Below are positions 17,563 to 26,828 of a stretch of DNA of 36,919 bases, piece by piece. The translations under genes were made by a program, and so were the position numbers. Under the pieces are notes generated by a model. The model made no database searches and had not been told where the DNA came from. It was given only the letters and a program-made list of their open reading frames with translations. Origin of the DNA: an uncultured Collinsella sp. (GTDB taxonomy: Bacteria > Actinomycetota > Coriobacteriia > Coriobacteriales > Coriobacteriaceae). Location of the stretch: the NCBI GenBank assembly GCA_900548365.1, contig URKM01000016.1, forward strand, positions 1 through 36,919, written 5' to 3'. Every line of letters starts with the position of its first letter. Within the stretch, counting starts at the first letter, position 1.

Positions 17563-18459
17563 ATGTCTACCCTCACCCCCAGCACCAATTCATCAGCCCT
17601 CTACGAGCGCAGCGGATCGTACATACCGCGCGTCGCCGCCGTGCACGACATGTGTGGCTACGGGAAGTGCTCGCTCGGCGTCGCCATCCCCGTCTTGTCG
17701 GCTGCGGGAATCGACGTGTGCCCCGTGCCCACGGCCCTGTTCTCGGCCCACACCAAATTCCCCGTGTTCTACATGCATGACACCACCGACATGCTCGGCG
17801 AGTACCTCGACGCCTGGCAGCAGGAGGGCATCGAGCTCGACGGCATCTACTCGGGCTTCCTGGGCTCCGCAGAGCAGGTAGCGGTCATCCAGCGCCTCTA
17901 TCGCGAGTACCCGCAGGCACTCCGTATCGTCGACCCCGTCATGGGAGACGGCGGCATCAAGTACCCCACCTATACCGATGAGCTATGCCAGGCCATGGCG
18001 CACCTCGTGGACGGCGCGGACGTCCTCACCCCCAACCTCACCGAGGCATCCATCCTCACGGGCATCCCCTATGAAGGGCAGGATGTCGACGAGGCGTTCG
18101 TCCAGCGCAACGTGGACGCGCTGATCGAGATGGGAGCCAAGACGGTCGTTATCAAGGGCATCGTCCATCAGGGAGAGAGCATCATCAGGAACTACCTCGC
18201 CGACGCCTCCATCGACGGAGGAGCGATCCAGGAGGTTACCAGCGAGCTGCTCCCCTACATGCTGCACGGTACGGGCGACCTGTTCGCCAGCGGGCTCACC
18301 GCCGCGCTCTATTCCGGCCATACGCTGCATGACGCCGTCGTCTTCGCCGGCGACCTGGTGCGCGATGCCATGCGCATCACGAAGGAGCAGCCCGATTTCG
18401 AGGTTCGCGGCGTCTCGTTCGAGCCCACCCTGGGCAAGGTGGCATCGCTGCTCGCGTAA
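17563..18459 (+). CDS. Pyridoxal/pyridoxamine kinase-like protein (PdxY/PdxK family, ribokinase fold)
   Basis: The 298-residue protein is likely to phosphorylate pyridoxal or related B6 vitamers to the 5'-phosphate in the salvage pathway. Family marks are VHDMCGYGKCSL near the N-terminus, a PVMGDGG loop, TPNLTEA and GTGDLFASGL, whose Asp is the expected catalytic base. Its length is close to the family norm of about 285. The ATG at 17563 follows GAAAGAAGG. It is transcribed divergently from carA and ends at a shared bidirectional terminator. pdxY or pdxK cannot be told apart here. Confidence 0.88.
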   Translation: MSTLTPSTNSSALYERSGSYIPRVAAVHDMCGYGKCSLGVAIPVLSAAGIDVCPVPTALFSAHTKFPVFYMHDTTDMLGEYLDAWQQEGIELDGIYSGFLGSAEQVAVIQRLYREYPQALRIVDPVMGDGGIKYPTYTDELCQAMAHLVDGADVLTPNLTEASILTGIPYEGQDVDEAFVQRNVDALIEMGAKTVVIKGIVHQGESIIRNYLADASIDGGAIQEVTSELLPYMLHGTGDLFASGLTAALYSGHTLHDAVVFAGDLVRDAMRITKEQPDFEVRGVSFEPTLGKVASLLA

Positions 18460-18524
18460 ACCCGCCGCACGGCGATCCGCCGCCCGGCCTCGCCGTGGTC
18501 CCCGCACCCGGCTCTTTGCATGGC

Positions 18525-18583
18525 AAAACCGCCTCCCGAATCCCTGGGCGCGTACAGCGCGGGGATACGGGAGGCGGTCTCTT
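18525..18583. terminator. Bidirectional terminator between convergent genes
   Basis: Arm 18528-18544 pairs with 18562-18578 (17 positions, one mismatch) around a GCGC-stemmed loop. The minus strand ends in TTTT and the plus strand in TCTCTT. It serves the kinase gene (+) and the membrane-protein gene ending at 18608 (-). Confidence 0.75.
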
Positions 18584-18607
18584 AAGCAAAGCGGTTGTCG
18601 CAGTCCG

Positions 18608-19585
18608 CTAACTCTTCTTCTCGGAGGCTAGCACTTCCTCGAGACTCTTCTCGCGCGGGCCGCCGCGGAAGATTTCCGAGCCATGCAGCAGGTGCTCCCG
18701 CTGCATCTCGAAGCGCTCCTCGTTAACCTCATTCTGCGTGATGCCGTCGTTCTCGATCAGACTGCTTACCGAGTTCACCTGCTCCTGGATCTTCCCCGTG
18801 GTGCTGTCGTCCATACCGACGATCTTAAGCTTCCAGTCGATGTAGTTCGAGTACTGGGACGACTCCTTCGTCCAGATAAACGTCAGGATGGTCTTGCGGG
18901 TGCCCGATGCCGGGATAAAGCCGAACAGCCGGTCGTGCGCGTAGGAGCCATCGCGGTTCACCAGCGCGCACACGTTGTACACCACGCGGTCGATCTTCTC
19001 GTTGAGCAGGGCGTTCGTCGCCAACGCCGCCGCCTGGATCTGCGAGTTCGAGAGCAACTCGAGCTCGTTGGCCGAATCGGTGTCGACCACCGTGACCTCG
19101 ACGACCCCGCTGCGCTCGTCCGCCTCGTCCACGCTGAACGTCGCGGGAAACTGCGTGAATCCGTTACCCCACTCCACACCGCTCTCCATGGCGTGCTCGA
19201 CCGTGAAGCGGTCGACGTTCTCGGAGAGGTTCGCCGTGTTGAGGCGGCGGTTCACGCCGTAGACGACCTGCATGCCCAGCACGAACAGCAAGGCGCCGAC
19301 GATCACCAGGGCGCCGGTGCGCGAGATGGTTTTGCCCACCTGGGAGCCAGAAGGGTCCTGCTCGGACAAGGGATCGATCGCGGCGCGGCGGGCGCGGCGC
19401 GACTTCTTCCCATCCTCGACCAACGCGGAGACCGCCTCGTCCCCGCCGTTTTTACGGGCGCGGGCGAACAGGGAGCGACGCTTCGCGCGGTCTTTCTTCC
19501 GATCGGGGTCGAGCACACCGGATTCATCCAGCTCGGAGAAGAGCTCGACGACTTCTTCTGAGGTGAGGGGGGGCTTCTTCGCCAT
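18608..19585 (-). CDS. Unknown single-pass membrane protein
   Basis: The 325-residue protein is not recognised. Residues 1-75 are charged and rich in Lys, Arg and Glu, with no signal peptide. One hydrophobic segment (GALVIVGALLFVLGMQVVYG) lies at about 92-112, followed by about 200 residues with mixed sheet and helix character and a charged C-terminus. This suggests a cytoplasmic N-terminus and an exported C-terminal domain. It begins 65 bases after the ABC-exporter stop and may share its transcript. The SD (AGGCAG) is weak. Confidence 0.75.
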   Translation of the reverse strand: MAKKPPLTSEEVVELFSELDESGVLDPDRKKDRAKRRSLFARARKNGGDEAVSALVEDGKKSRRARRAAIDPLSEQDPSGSQVGKTISRTGALVIVGALLFVLGMQVVYGVNRRLNTANLSENVDRFTVEHAMESGVEWGNGFTQFPATFSVDEADERSGVVEVTVVDTDSANELELLSNSQIQAAALATNALLNEKIDRVVYNVCALVNRDGSYAHDRLFGFIPASGTRKTILTFIWTKESSQYSNYIDWKLKIVGMDDSTTGKIQEQVNSVSSLIENDGITQNEVNEERFEMQREHLLHGSEIFRGGPREKSLEEVLASEKKS

Positions 19586-19650
19586 AATCTGCCTAACGGG
19601 TTGGTTGCGCCGCGCGCAGGGCGCGCATACGCCTTGACGGGCTGATCGCG

Positions 19651-21420
19651 CTACACATCGATCGCGCGCACGCCTTCGAACTGCATTCGATAGTAACGGG
19701 CGTAGGTGCCGCCGCGAGCGAGAAGCTCATCGTGCGTCCCGCGCTCCACGACCTTGCCACGTTCCACCGTCGCGATCTCGTCGGCGTTCTTAATGGTCGA
19801 CAAGCGATGCGCGATGATGATCGTGGTGCGGTCGGCGGCGAGGCGCTCGAGCGACTCCTGCACCGCGCCCTCGCTCTCGTTGTCGAGCGCCGACGTCGCC
19901 TCATCCAGGATGAGGATCGCGGGGTCCTTGAGGAACACGCGGGCGATGGCGACGCGCTGCTTCTGACCGCCCGACAAGCGGCCGCCGCGCTCGCCAACCA
20001 CCGTGTCGTAGCCCTCGGGAAGGCTGCTGATGAATTCATGGATGTTCGCCCTGCGAGCAGCCTCCATGATCTCATCGTCCGTCGCGCCGGGGCGACCATA
20101 GGCGATGTTCTCGCGCAGGGTGCCGTCGAACAGGTACACGTCCTGCTGCACCAGGCCGATGGAGCGGCGCAGACTCTCCTGCGTTACCGTTCGAATGTCC
20201 TGCCCGTCGATGGTGATGGACCCCGACGACACGTCGTAGAACCGCGGCAGCAGCGAGCACGTGGTCGACTTGCCGCCGCCGGACGGGCCCACCAGCGCGA
20301 TGGTCTCGCCGGGCCGGATGCTCAGGTTCAGGCGGTCGATAACCGGGCGCTCGCTCTTTCCGTGCTCGCTTAGGTCCGCATCGGCATAGGAGAAGCACAC
20401 GTCGCGATACTCGATCGCGCCGCCGCCAACCTCGAGCGGGCGGGCATCCGGCGCGTCCCGGATATCGGGTGCCGTCGCCAGGACCTCGTCCATGCGACGG
20501 AAGCCGGCGATGGCCTTCTGGAACGTCTCCGTCGAATTGACCAGCGTCTCGATGGGGCTGGTGAACAAGCTGATATAGAGCGCGAAGGTCGCTAGGTCCA
20601 CCGCCGTCATCTGGTTGTTCGCCACGAGAAAGCCGCCGAACAGCACGATCGTCAGGTAATGCACGGCCGTCATGCAGGCGCTCGTCGCCTGATAGGCGCC
20701 CATCGCGTGGTACTGGTTCACCTTGGACTCGAGATAGCGGTCGTTTGCCGCGCGGAACTTGGCGCGCTCGGTCTCCTCGTTTGCAAACGACTTCACCACG
20801 CGCATGCCGCCCAGCGAATCCTGGAGCTGGGAGTTCACCTCCGAGATCTTTGTGCGGTTCTCAGCGAACACCTCGCGCATGCGGAAGTTCTGGCGGATCA
20901 TGATGACGGCGAACACCACGGTCACCAGCGTGAGCGCGGCGGCGAGCGACGAGGAGATCGTGAACAGGATGACCAGGGCGCCCACGATCTTGATACCGCA
21001 GATGATGATCCACTCCGGGAGATGATGGGCCCCCTCGCAGATATCGAACAGGTCGTTCACGACGCGGCTCATCATGTCGCCCGAGCTATGGGCGTCGAAG
21101 TAGCCGAAGCTGAAGCGCTCGTATTGGTCGAACAAGTCCTCGCGCATCCGCGACTCCATGCGCGCACCCATGATGTGTCCCTGGGCGGACACGAAGTAGA
21201 CGCACGCCGTGCGCACCAGGTACATGACCACGAGCCCGATACCCAAGAACAGCAATCCATCCATGATCGCCGCTGCGCCCTGCGTGAACAACCCGCCCGT
21301 TAGCGCGCGAAGGATGATGGGAAACGCCAGGTCGATGCCCGCATACGTGAGCGCGCAAAGCGTATCCGCTATAAACAAGCCCTTCTCAGGGCCGTAATAT
21401 GACAAAAACCGTTTAAACAT
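19651..21420 (-). CDS. ABC transporter, fused membrane and ATPase domains (multidrug/lipid exporter type)
   Basis: The 589-residue half-transporter probably acts as a homodimer in the membrane. The first 320 residues hold about six membrane helices. The ATPase domain has Walker A GPSGGGKST, the LSGGQ signature, Walker B ILILDEATSALD and the switch His in IAHRLST. ATG at 21420 (MFKRFLSYYG) is chosen, about nine bases after GGGGAG; ATG 21429 is nearly as good. A longer frame reaching 21564 is rejected because it runs through intergenic repeats. No partner exporter gene is adjacent. The substrate cannot be predicted. Confidence 0.9.
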   Translation of the reverse strand: MFKRFLSYYGPEKGLFIADTLCALTYAGIDLAFPIILRALTGGLFTQGAAAIMDGLLFLGIGLVVMYLVRTACVYFVSAQGHIMGARMESRMREDLFDQYERFSFGYFDAHSSGDMMSRVVNDLFDICEGAHHLPEWIIICGIKIVGALVILFTISSSLAAALTLVTVVFAVIMIRQNFRMREVFAENRTKISEVNSQLQDSLGGMRVVKSFANEETERAKFRAANDRYLESKVNQYHAMGAYQATSACMTAVHYLTIVLFGGFLVANNQMTAVDLATFALYISLFTSPIETLVNSTETFQKAIAGFRRMDEVLATAPDIRDAPDARPLEVGGGAIEYRDVCFSYADADLSEHGKSERPVIDRLNLSIRPGETIALVGPSGGGKSTTCSLLPRFYDVSSGSITIDGQDIRTVTQESLRRSIGLVQQDVYLFDGTLRENIAYGRPGATDDEIMEAARRANIHEFISSLPEGYDTVVGERGGRLSGGQKQRVAIARVFLKDPAILILDEATSALDNESEGAVQESLERLAADRTTIIIAHRLSTIKNADEIATVERGKVVERGTHDELLARGGTYARYYRMQFEGVRAIDV

Positions 21421-21459
21421 ACCGTCCATTCTCCCCGATACAACCAACAACCCAAAGAC

Positions 21460-21534
21460 GCCTCGGGCGCCGCAAGCGAAGCGAGCCGGGCACCACCGCA
21501 CCGCTTCGGGCGCCGCGAGCGAAGCGAGCCGGGC
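21460..21534. repeat. Two 32-bp direct repeats upstream of ABC exporter gene
   Basis: Copies at 21460-21491 and 21503-21534 differ at two positions. Both contain AGCGAAGCGAG, which also occurs in the loop of the inverted repeat at 21599-21676. Confidence 0.8.
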
Positions 21535-21598
21535 GCTCCCCCGTCCCCGCTTCGGTCCCTCCATCCTCCCCGAGCATCGACCGCACGGCCGAATCGGT

Positions 21599-21676
21599 CG
21601 GCGCCGCGGCGTTTCCGTAAGGGGCTTTCCCGCAGCGAAGCGAGGACCAGCCCCTTACGGAAACGCCGCGGCGCCG
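21599..21676. repeat. Perfect 28-bp inverted repeat with 22-base loop
   Basis: Arm 21599-21626 is the exact reverse complement of 21649-21676. The loop contains GCAGCGAAGCGAG. It starts 16 bases past the Nudix-gene stop codon, but no T-run follows on either strand, so a classical terminator is unlikely. It could be a palindromic REP-like element or an mRNA 3'-end stabiliser. Confidence 0.85.
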
Positions 21677-21691
21677 GCACGCACTCGACCG

Positions 21692-22330
21692 CTACAGCCG
21701 ATGCGAGACCGCATCGAGGGCCAGCGCGCCCACGACGGTCTTCGCGTCCTCGATCTTTCCGTCAAGCACCGCGTCGATCAGCTCGGATAGCGGCACCAGA
21801 TCGACGTTCACGAACTCGTCGTCATCGGGCGATGCGCCATCGAACTCGAGCTGCGTGGCGAAATAGATGTGGATGAGCTCGTCGCTGAAACCGCACGACG
21901 TCGCGATCGTCGTGAGATAGCGGATACGGCGCGGCGTGAACCCCGTCTCCTCGCGCAGCTCGCGCTTAGCGCACTCCAGCGGATCCTCGCCCGGATCGAG
22001 CTTGCCGGCGGGAATCTCGACCGTCACGCGGTCGAGCGCGGTGCGATATTGGCGAACGAGCACGATCTTGCCGCTATCCGTCAGCGCCACGACAGCCGCG
22101 GCGCCCGGGTGGCGCACGATATCGCGCTTGGAGCGATGCCCGTTGGGGAGCTCCACATCGAGGGAGCGCACATCCAGGATCTTCCCCTTATACGCCATCT
22201 CCTCGGAAAGAATCTTCTCGTGCAATTCGGCATCACGGGGATCCTCGTCACCCAGTACCAGCATCGTCTCCTCGTCCGCAGGCTCATCGGCGCCGTCGAT
22301 GACCCTTGCTTCGCACTCCTCGTTGCTCAT
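21692..22330 (-). CDS. Nudix hydrolase, ADP-ribose pyrophosphatase-like
   Basis: The 212-residue protein carries a full Nudix box (G-x5-E-x7-REL-x-EE-x-G) in GKLDPGEDPLECAKRELREE, the Mg-binding catalytic helix. The preceding segment (IVRHPGAAAVVAL and VRQYR) resembles NudF-type enzymes that cleave ADP-ribose to AMP and ribose-5-phosphate. Start 22330 (MSNEECE) follows GGAAGGAG; an in-frame ATG at 22354 lies in the preceding terminator. An acidic N-terminal extension of about 40 residues precedes the fold. Confidence 0.88.
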   Translation of the reverse strand: MSNEECEARVIDGADEPADEETMLVLGDEDPRDAELHEKILSEEMAYKGKILDVRSLDVELPNGHRSKRDIVRHPGAAAVVALTDSGKIVLVRQYRTALDRVTVEIPAGKLDPGEDPLECAKRELREETGFTPRRIRYLTTIATSCGFSDELIHIYFATQLEFDGASPDDDEFVNVDLVPLSELIDAVLDGKIEDAKTVVGALALDAVSHRL

Positions 22331-22352
22331 ATACCTTGCTCCTTCCTGATGC

Positions 22353-22396
22353 AAAAGACGCGCATCATCATGATTCTCACCATGGGATGCGCGTCT
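22353..22396 (-). terminator. Rho-independent terminator of purD
   Basis: AGACGCGCATC (22356-22366) pairs perfectly with GATGCGCGTCT (22386-22396). On the minus strand TTTT follows. It lies between the purD stop and the Nudix ribosome-binding site. Confidence 0.8.
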
Positions 22397-22452
22397 CGCT
22401 CATCTAATTCGTATACGGGCGCACTTGCGGGACCTCGGCGTTTGGAACGCTC

Positions 22453-23760
22453 CTACGCATCCCAGGCGTCGCGGCCGCGCAGCGCACGCAGACCGATATC
22501 GCGGCGAAGGGTCTTGCCCTCGAACGCGATCTTGTCGCATGCCTCATATGCCAGGTCGCGAGCAGCTTCGAACGTCTTGCCCAGCGCGGTCACGTCGAGC
22601 ACGCGACCACCGGAGGTCACCAGCTCGCCCTCGTCGTTCACGGCCGTACCGGCGTGGTACACCGTCACGTTCTCCATGGCCGCCGCATCATCGATACCGG
22701 TGATGACCTTGCCCTTCTCATAGGACCCGGGGTACCCGGCGCTCGTCAGCACGACGGAGACGGCCCATTCGTCACGCCACTCGAGCTCGACCTCGTCCAG
22801 GCGCTGCTCGGCGCACGCGAGCATGACCTCGACCAGATCGCTCTTCAGGCGGGGGATCAGCACCTCGGTCTCCGGGTCGCCGAAGCGGGCGTTGTACTCG
22901 ATGACCTTGGGGCCCGCCGGGGTCAGCATGAAGCCGCCGTACAGGCAGCCGCGGAAATCGATGTCCTCGCGCTGCGCCTCGGCGATGGTCTCGTCGAGAA
23001 TCTTGCACATGGCGGCATGCTCGTCGTCGGTCACGATCGGCACCGGGCTGTACACGCCCATGCCGCCGGTGTTGGGACCCAGGTCGCCCTCGAGCGCGCG
23101 CTTGTGATCCTGCGAGGTCGCCATCGGACGAACGGTCTTGCCGTCGGTGAACGCCAGCAGCGTGCACTCGGGACCGGTGAGCATCTCCTCGATCACCACG
23201 GTGCTGCCGGCATCGCCGAACGCGCCGTTGAAGCATTCATGCACGGCATCCAGCGCCTCGTCCAGCGTGAGCGCCACCACGACGCCCTTGCCCGCGGCGA
23301 GGCCGTCCGCCTTGACGACCACCGGAGCGCCCTGCTCGCGCACGTAGGCGAGCGCGGACTCCTCATCGGTAAAGGACCCGTAGGCAGCGGTGGGGATGCC
23401 GGCGCGCGCCATGAGCTGCTTGGAGAAGAGCTTGGAACCCTCGAGCTGCGCTCCCTCGGCACCCGGGCCGAAGCAGGGGATGCCCGCGGCGCGCACGGCA
23501 TCCGCGACGCCGGCCACCAGCGGAGCCTCGGGGCCGATGACCACCAAGCCGCACCCGGTTTCGCGCGCGAAATCGGCGACCGCCTCGGGGTCGGCCTCGT
23601 TCAGGGCGACGTTCTCCCCCACCTCGAGCGTGCCGCCGTTGCCCGGAGCGATGTAGAGCTTGCCGCAGCGGGGCGAGTCGGCGAGCTTCGCCGCCAAGGC
23701 GTGCTCGCGGCCGCCGCTTCCCAGCAGCAGGATATCGATGGTGTTCTCGGATGCGCTCAT
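22453..23760 (-). CDS. purD: Phosphoribosylamine-glycine ligase
   Basis: This enzyme joins phosphoribosylamine and glycine using ATP in de novo purine synthesis. The 435-residue length is normal. The N-terminus has LLLGSGGREHALA; the ATP-grasp core has VKADGLAAGKGV and the metal-binding EYNARFGDPE. Start 23760 follows GAGGAGG. It lies downstream of purA in the same direction, 123 bases apart, with a hairpin in the gap, and is terminated at 22353-22396. Confidence 0.97.
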   Translation of the reverse strand: MSASENTIDILLLGSGGREHALAAKLADSPRCGKLYIAPGNGGTLEVGENVALNEADPEAVADFARETGCGLVVIGPEAPLVAGVADAVRAAGIPCFGPGAEGAQLEGSKLFSKQLMARAGIPTAAYGSFTDEESALAYVREQGAPVVVKADGLAAGKGVVVALTLDEALDAVHECFNGAFGDAGSTVVIEEMLTGPECTLLAFTDGKTVRPMATSQDHKRALEGDLGPNTGGMGVYSPVPIVTDDEHAAMCKILDETIAEAQREDIDFRGCLYGGFMLTPAGPKVIEYNARFGDPETEVLIPRLKSDLVEVMLACAEQRLDEVELEWRDEWAVSVVLTSAGYPGSYEKGKVITGIDDAAAMENVTVYHAGTAVNDEGELVTSGGRVLDVTALGKTFEAARDLAYEACDKIAFEGKTLRRDIGLRALRGRDAWDA

Positions 23761-23777
23761 GCGTCCTCCTCATACAC

Positions 23778-23802
23778 GCGCAGGCCCCTGTAGGACCTGC
23801 GC
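23778..23802 (-). other. Hairpin in purA-purD gap
   Basis: GCGCAGG (minus strand) pairs with CCTGCGC and can extend by TCC/GGG across a short loop. No T-run follows and it ends about 18 bases before the purD start. It may be a weak terminator for purA, a processing site or a translation-control element. Confidence 0.4.
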
Positions 23803-23883
23803 ACTTACAATCTCATGTAGAACCCGATTCAGGTGGAACCCGATTCGATTCGTTCTTGTGACGAGCTGAATCCCGCAGGTGGG

Positions 23884-25167
23884 CTACCAGCTACGCATGA
23901 TGGTCTGCTCGCGATCGGGACCAACCGCAACGATCGAGATGCGGGTCTTCGCAAGCTTTTCGATGTACGCCACGTAGTCGCGCGCCTCCTGGGGAAGCTC
24001 CTCGAACGTGCGGCAACCGGAGATATCGCACTTCCAGCCGGGCAGCTCCTCATACACGGGAACGGCCTTCGCGAAGCGAGCCTCGTGCTCGGGCACGGTG
24101 GTATAGCGCTCGCCGTCGACCTCGTACGCCACGCACACCTTGATGGTGTCGAACTCGGACAGCACGTCGAGCTTGGTGAGGGCGATATCGGTGAGGCCGT
24201 TGACGCGGGCGGCGTAGTTCGCGATCACGCCGTCGAACCATCCGCAGCGACGACGGCGGCCGGTGGTCACGCCGTACTCGGCGCCCACCTCGGTGAGCAC
24301 GTGACCCGGACCGTCCTCATAGGGCAGCTCGGTGGGCATGGGGCCGGAGCCCACGCGCGTGATGTAGGCCTTCATGATGCCCAGCACGCGGTCGACGTTC
24401 TTCATGCCGACTCCCGAACCCGTTACGGCGCCGCCTGCCGTGCAGTTGGACGAAGTCACGAACGGATAGGTGCCGTGATCGATATCGAGCAGCGTGGCCT
24501 GCGCTCCCTCGAAGAGGATCGACTTGCCGGCCTCGACGAGGTCGTTCAGCAAGATGCCCGTCTCGCAGATGTAGGGGCGCAGGCGCTCGGCCATAGGCAG
24601 GTAGGTCTCGCAAATCTGCTCCACCGTATAGGTGGGCTTGCCGTAGACCTTGCCCAGCAGCGCGTTGGCGCGGGCGACGGCGACCTCGAGCTTGGAGCGG
24701 AACACGGCCTCGTCCAGCAGGTCCTGCATGCGCAGGCCGATGCGCGCCATCTTATCCTGATAGCACGGACCGATGCCGCGCTTGGTGGTGCCGATGTTCG
24801 CGGCGCCGAGCGACTCCTCGAAGGCGCCGTCGAGATCCATGTGATACGGCATGATCACATGGGCGTTGCCCGAAACCTTCAGGTTGGCGGTCGAGATGCC
24901 GTCATGCTCGAACATGTCGATCTCTTCCAGCAGGACCACGGGGTTCACCACGCAGCCGTTGCCGATCACCGAGATGCAGTCGGGATACATGATGCCCGAG
25001 GGAACCTGGTGCAGACCATACTTCTTATCACCCACCACGATGGTGTGGCCCGCGTTGTTACCGCCCTGATAGCGTACGACGCAGTCGAAATCCGGCGCGA
25101 TAAGGTCGCAGATCTTGCCCTTGCCCTCATCGCCCCACTGGGTACCGACCAACACTGCCGACGTCAT
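23884..25167 (-). CDS. purA: Adenylosuccinate synthase
   Basis: The enzyme links IMP and aspartate with GTP to give adenylosuccinate, the first step to AMP. The 427-residue length is normal. Seen motifs are the GTP-binding loop GDEGKGK with the catalytic Asp in QWGDEGK, GGNNAGHT with the catalytic His, IGTTKRGIGPCYQDK and the C-terminal TGRRRRCGWFD. Start 25167 follows GAGGAG. Confidence 0.97.
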   Translation of the reverse strand: MTSAVLVGTQWGDEGKGKICDLIAPDFDCVVRYQGGNNAGHTIVVGDKKYGLHQVPSGIMYPDCISVIGNGCVVNPVVLLEEIDMFEHDGISTANLKVSGNAHVIMPYHMDLDGAFEESLGAANIGTTKRGIGPCYQDKMARIGLRMQDLLDEAVFRSKLEVAVARANALLGKVYGKPTYTVEQICETYLPMAERLRPYICETGILLNDLVEAGKSILFEGAQATLLDIDHGTYPFVTSSNCTAGGAVTGSGVGMKNVDRVLGIMKAYITRVGSGPMPTELPYEDGPGHVLTEVGAEYGVTTGRRRRCGWFDGVIANYAARVNGLTDIALTKLDVLSEFDTIKVCVAYEVDGERYTTVPEHEARFAKAVPVYEELPGWKCDISGCRTFEELPQEARDYVAYIEKLAKTRISIVAVGPDREQTIMRSW

Positions 25168-25219
25168 GACAACTCCTCAAAAGAATCGAATGTACGGAGG
25201 AATACCCCCCAACGTTCCT

Positions 25220-25225
25220 ATTATA
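25220..25225 (-). promoter_or_regulatory. Candidate -10 element of purA
   Basis: A perfect TATAAT on the minus strand lies 53 bases before the purA start. The sequence 17 bases upstream is GC-rich with no good -35, so the promoter is uncertain. Confidence 0.4.
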
Positions 25226-25287
25226 GGCGGCGCGGCGCCCGCCGCGGCCATCACACGGTATTTGCGTTATTTGCTCGGCAAATGCCG

Positions 25288-26694
25288 TCACTGCTCGTCC
25301 GCATGTTCGTTGAGCTCGTAGAACTTCGTCGAAGAGGGCAGGAACACCAGGTCCACGTCACCAATCGGGCCGGAACGGTTCTTCGCCAGGACGATTCGCG
25401 TGATGCCCTCGGGCGGACGGTCGTCGCGCGCCGCCTCCTGCTCTGAGCTCGATCGGTCGAGGAACATGACGATGTCGGCGTCCTGCTCGATGGAGCCCGA
25501 TTCTCGAAGGTCGGACAGCTGCGGGCGCTTTCCCGTACGGCTTTCGACCTGACGGGAGAGCTGCGAGAGGGAGATGAGCGGGATCCTGAGCTCTTTGGCC
25601 ATGATCTTCAGGGCGCGGCTCATCTCGGACACCTCGACCGCGCGGCTCTCCGCGCGACGCCCCGCCGGAGGACTCACGAGCTGCAGGTAGTCGAGGATGA
25701 CGATGGCCCGCTCCTTGTTGTGCAGCATGCGGCGCGCCTTCGCGCGGATTTCCGTCACCGTCGTACCGGGCGTGTCGTCGATGAGGATATCGAGCTTCGA
25801 GAGCTCCTGCGTGGCCTCGTTGATATTCGCCCATTCTTGCGGGGAGATGCGACCGGTGCGGAAATGGGACATATCGACCTGGGCGTGGGCGCAGATCAGA
25901 CGCTGCGCGATTTCCTTACCGGACATCTCAAGAGAGAAAAAGCCGACGGTGTATCCGGCGGCGGCTGCATTCAAAGCGAGATTCAATGCGAACGAGGTCT
26001 TACCGACGGCGGGGCGCGCGCCGATGATGACGAGCTGGCCTTCGCGGAAGCCCATCAGCATGCGGTCGAGGCTCGGATATCCCGTGGGGACACCCTGTGA
26101 GACGCCGCCGGCGGCGCAGACCTCTTCGGCCTCCTTATACGCTTCGACCATAAAATCGGTCAGCGGCTTATAGGAGCTGCGAACCTCGCGGGCGGTAACC
26201 GAGAGCAGCATGCTCTCGGCGCGCTCGATGACCTCTTTGGTGTCGGTGGGGGCGTTGTACGCGAGCGCGTTGATCTGGTTCGTCGCACCGATGATCTCGC
26301 GCAGCATCGAGTCGCGCCGTACGATACCCGCATGATGCTGCCAGCTCACCAGCGACAGCGTCTGCCCCATCAGCTCCAGGATGTAGGCCTCGCCGCCCAC
26401 CGCTTCCAACTTGTCGATAGAGCTTAAGTAGTCGGTAAGCGTGATGGCATCGATCGGCAGGTTCCTGTCGTACATCTCGTGCATCGCCATGAACAGCGTC
26501 TTATGCGCCGGTCGATAGAAATCGTCGGGAAGCAGCTCGACGAGCGCCTCCTCGACGACCTCGCTCGATAGCAGCATCGCCGCCAGAACCCGTGCCTCGG
26601 CCTCGATATTGTTCGGAGGGGTGAGCTGCGCGCCCCGCTCGGAAACCCCCGAGGAACCCCAGGAACGGTCTCCCCGTTCACTCATCAGCTCCAT
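25288..26694 (-). CDS. dnaB: Replicative DNA helicase
   Basis: The hexameric helicase unwinds DNA at the fork. The 468-residue product has the N-terminal primase-interacting domain (about 25-125) and a RecA-like core with Walker A GARPAVGKT (about 225-232), the Walker B-like IVILDYLQL and an SQLSRQVESR loop. Start 26694 (MELMSERG) follows AAGGAG at ideal spacing; an upstream in-frame ATG at 26736 has no such site. A promoter lies at 26750-26779. It sits between purA and the rplI operon, as in many Firmicutes near the origin. Confidence 0.95.
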   Translation of the reverse strand: MELMSERGDRSWGSSGVSERGAQLTPPNNIEAEARVLAAMLLSSEVVEEALVELLPDDFYRPAHKTLFMAMHEMYDRNLPIDAITLTDYLSSIDKLEAVGGEAYILELMGQTLSLVSWQHHAGIVRRDSMLREIIGATNQINALAYNAPTDTKEVIERAESMLLSVTAREVRSSYKPLTDFMVEAYKEAEEVCAAGGVSQGVPTGYPSLDRMLMGFREGQLVIIGARPAVGKTSFALNLALNAAAAGYTVGFFSLEMSGKEIAQRLICAHAQVDMSHFRTGRISPQEWANINEATQELSKLDILIDDTPGTTVTEIRAKARRMLHNKERAIVILDYLQLVSPPAGRRAESRAVEVSEMSRALKIMAKELRIPLISLSQLSRQVESRTGKRPQLSDLRESGSIEQDADIVMFLDRSSSEQEAARDDRPPEGITRIVLAKNRSGPIGDVDLVFLPSSTKFYELNEHADEQ

Positions 26695-26749
26695 GAGCCA
26701 CTCCTTCTCGTTCGCGCGGTCGCGCACCATACCCAATTAGTCTTAGTAA

Positions 26750-26779
26750 GATAAACGCTGAAGCGCGCGGATCTGTCAA
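26750..26779 (-). promoter_or_regulatory. Candidate promoter of dnaB
   Basis: On the minus strand TTGACA (26779-26774) is followed after 18 bases by TTTATC (26755-26750). The -35 is perfect. It lies 56 bases before the dnaB start. Confidence 0.55.
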
Positions 26780-26828
26780 GCATTGCTGACACCGCCTTTA
26801 CCTGCGGTTTTAGAACTCCACAACAACC

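Noticed and set aside
21421..21564. Longer N-terminus of the ABC exporter
   Set aside because: The extra residues are encoded by the 32-bp intergenic repeats and would give an unusual 48-residue extension; the SD supports the start at 21420 or 21429.
23778..23802. Purine riboswitch before purD
   Set aside because: Only a simple hairpin is visible; the conserved three-way junction of purine riboswitches is not seen.
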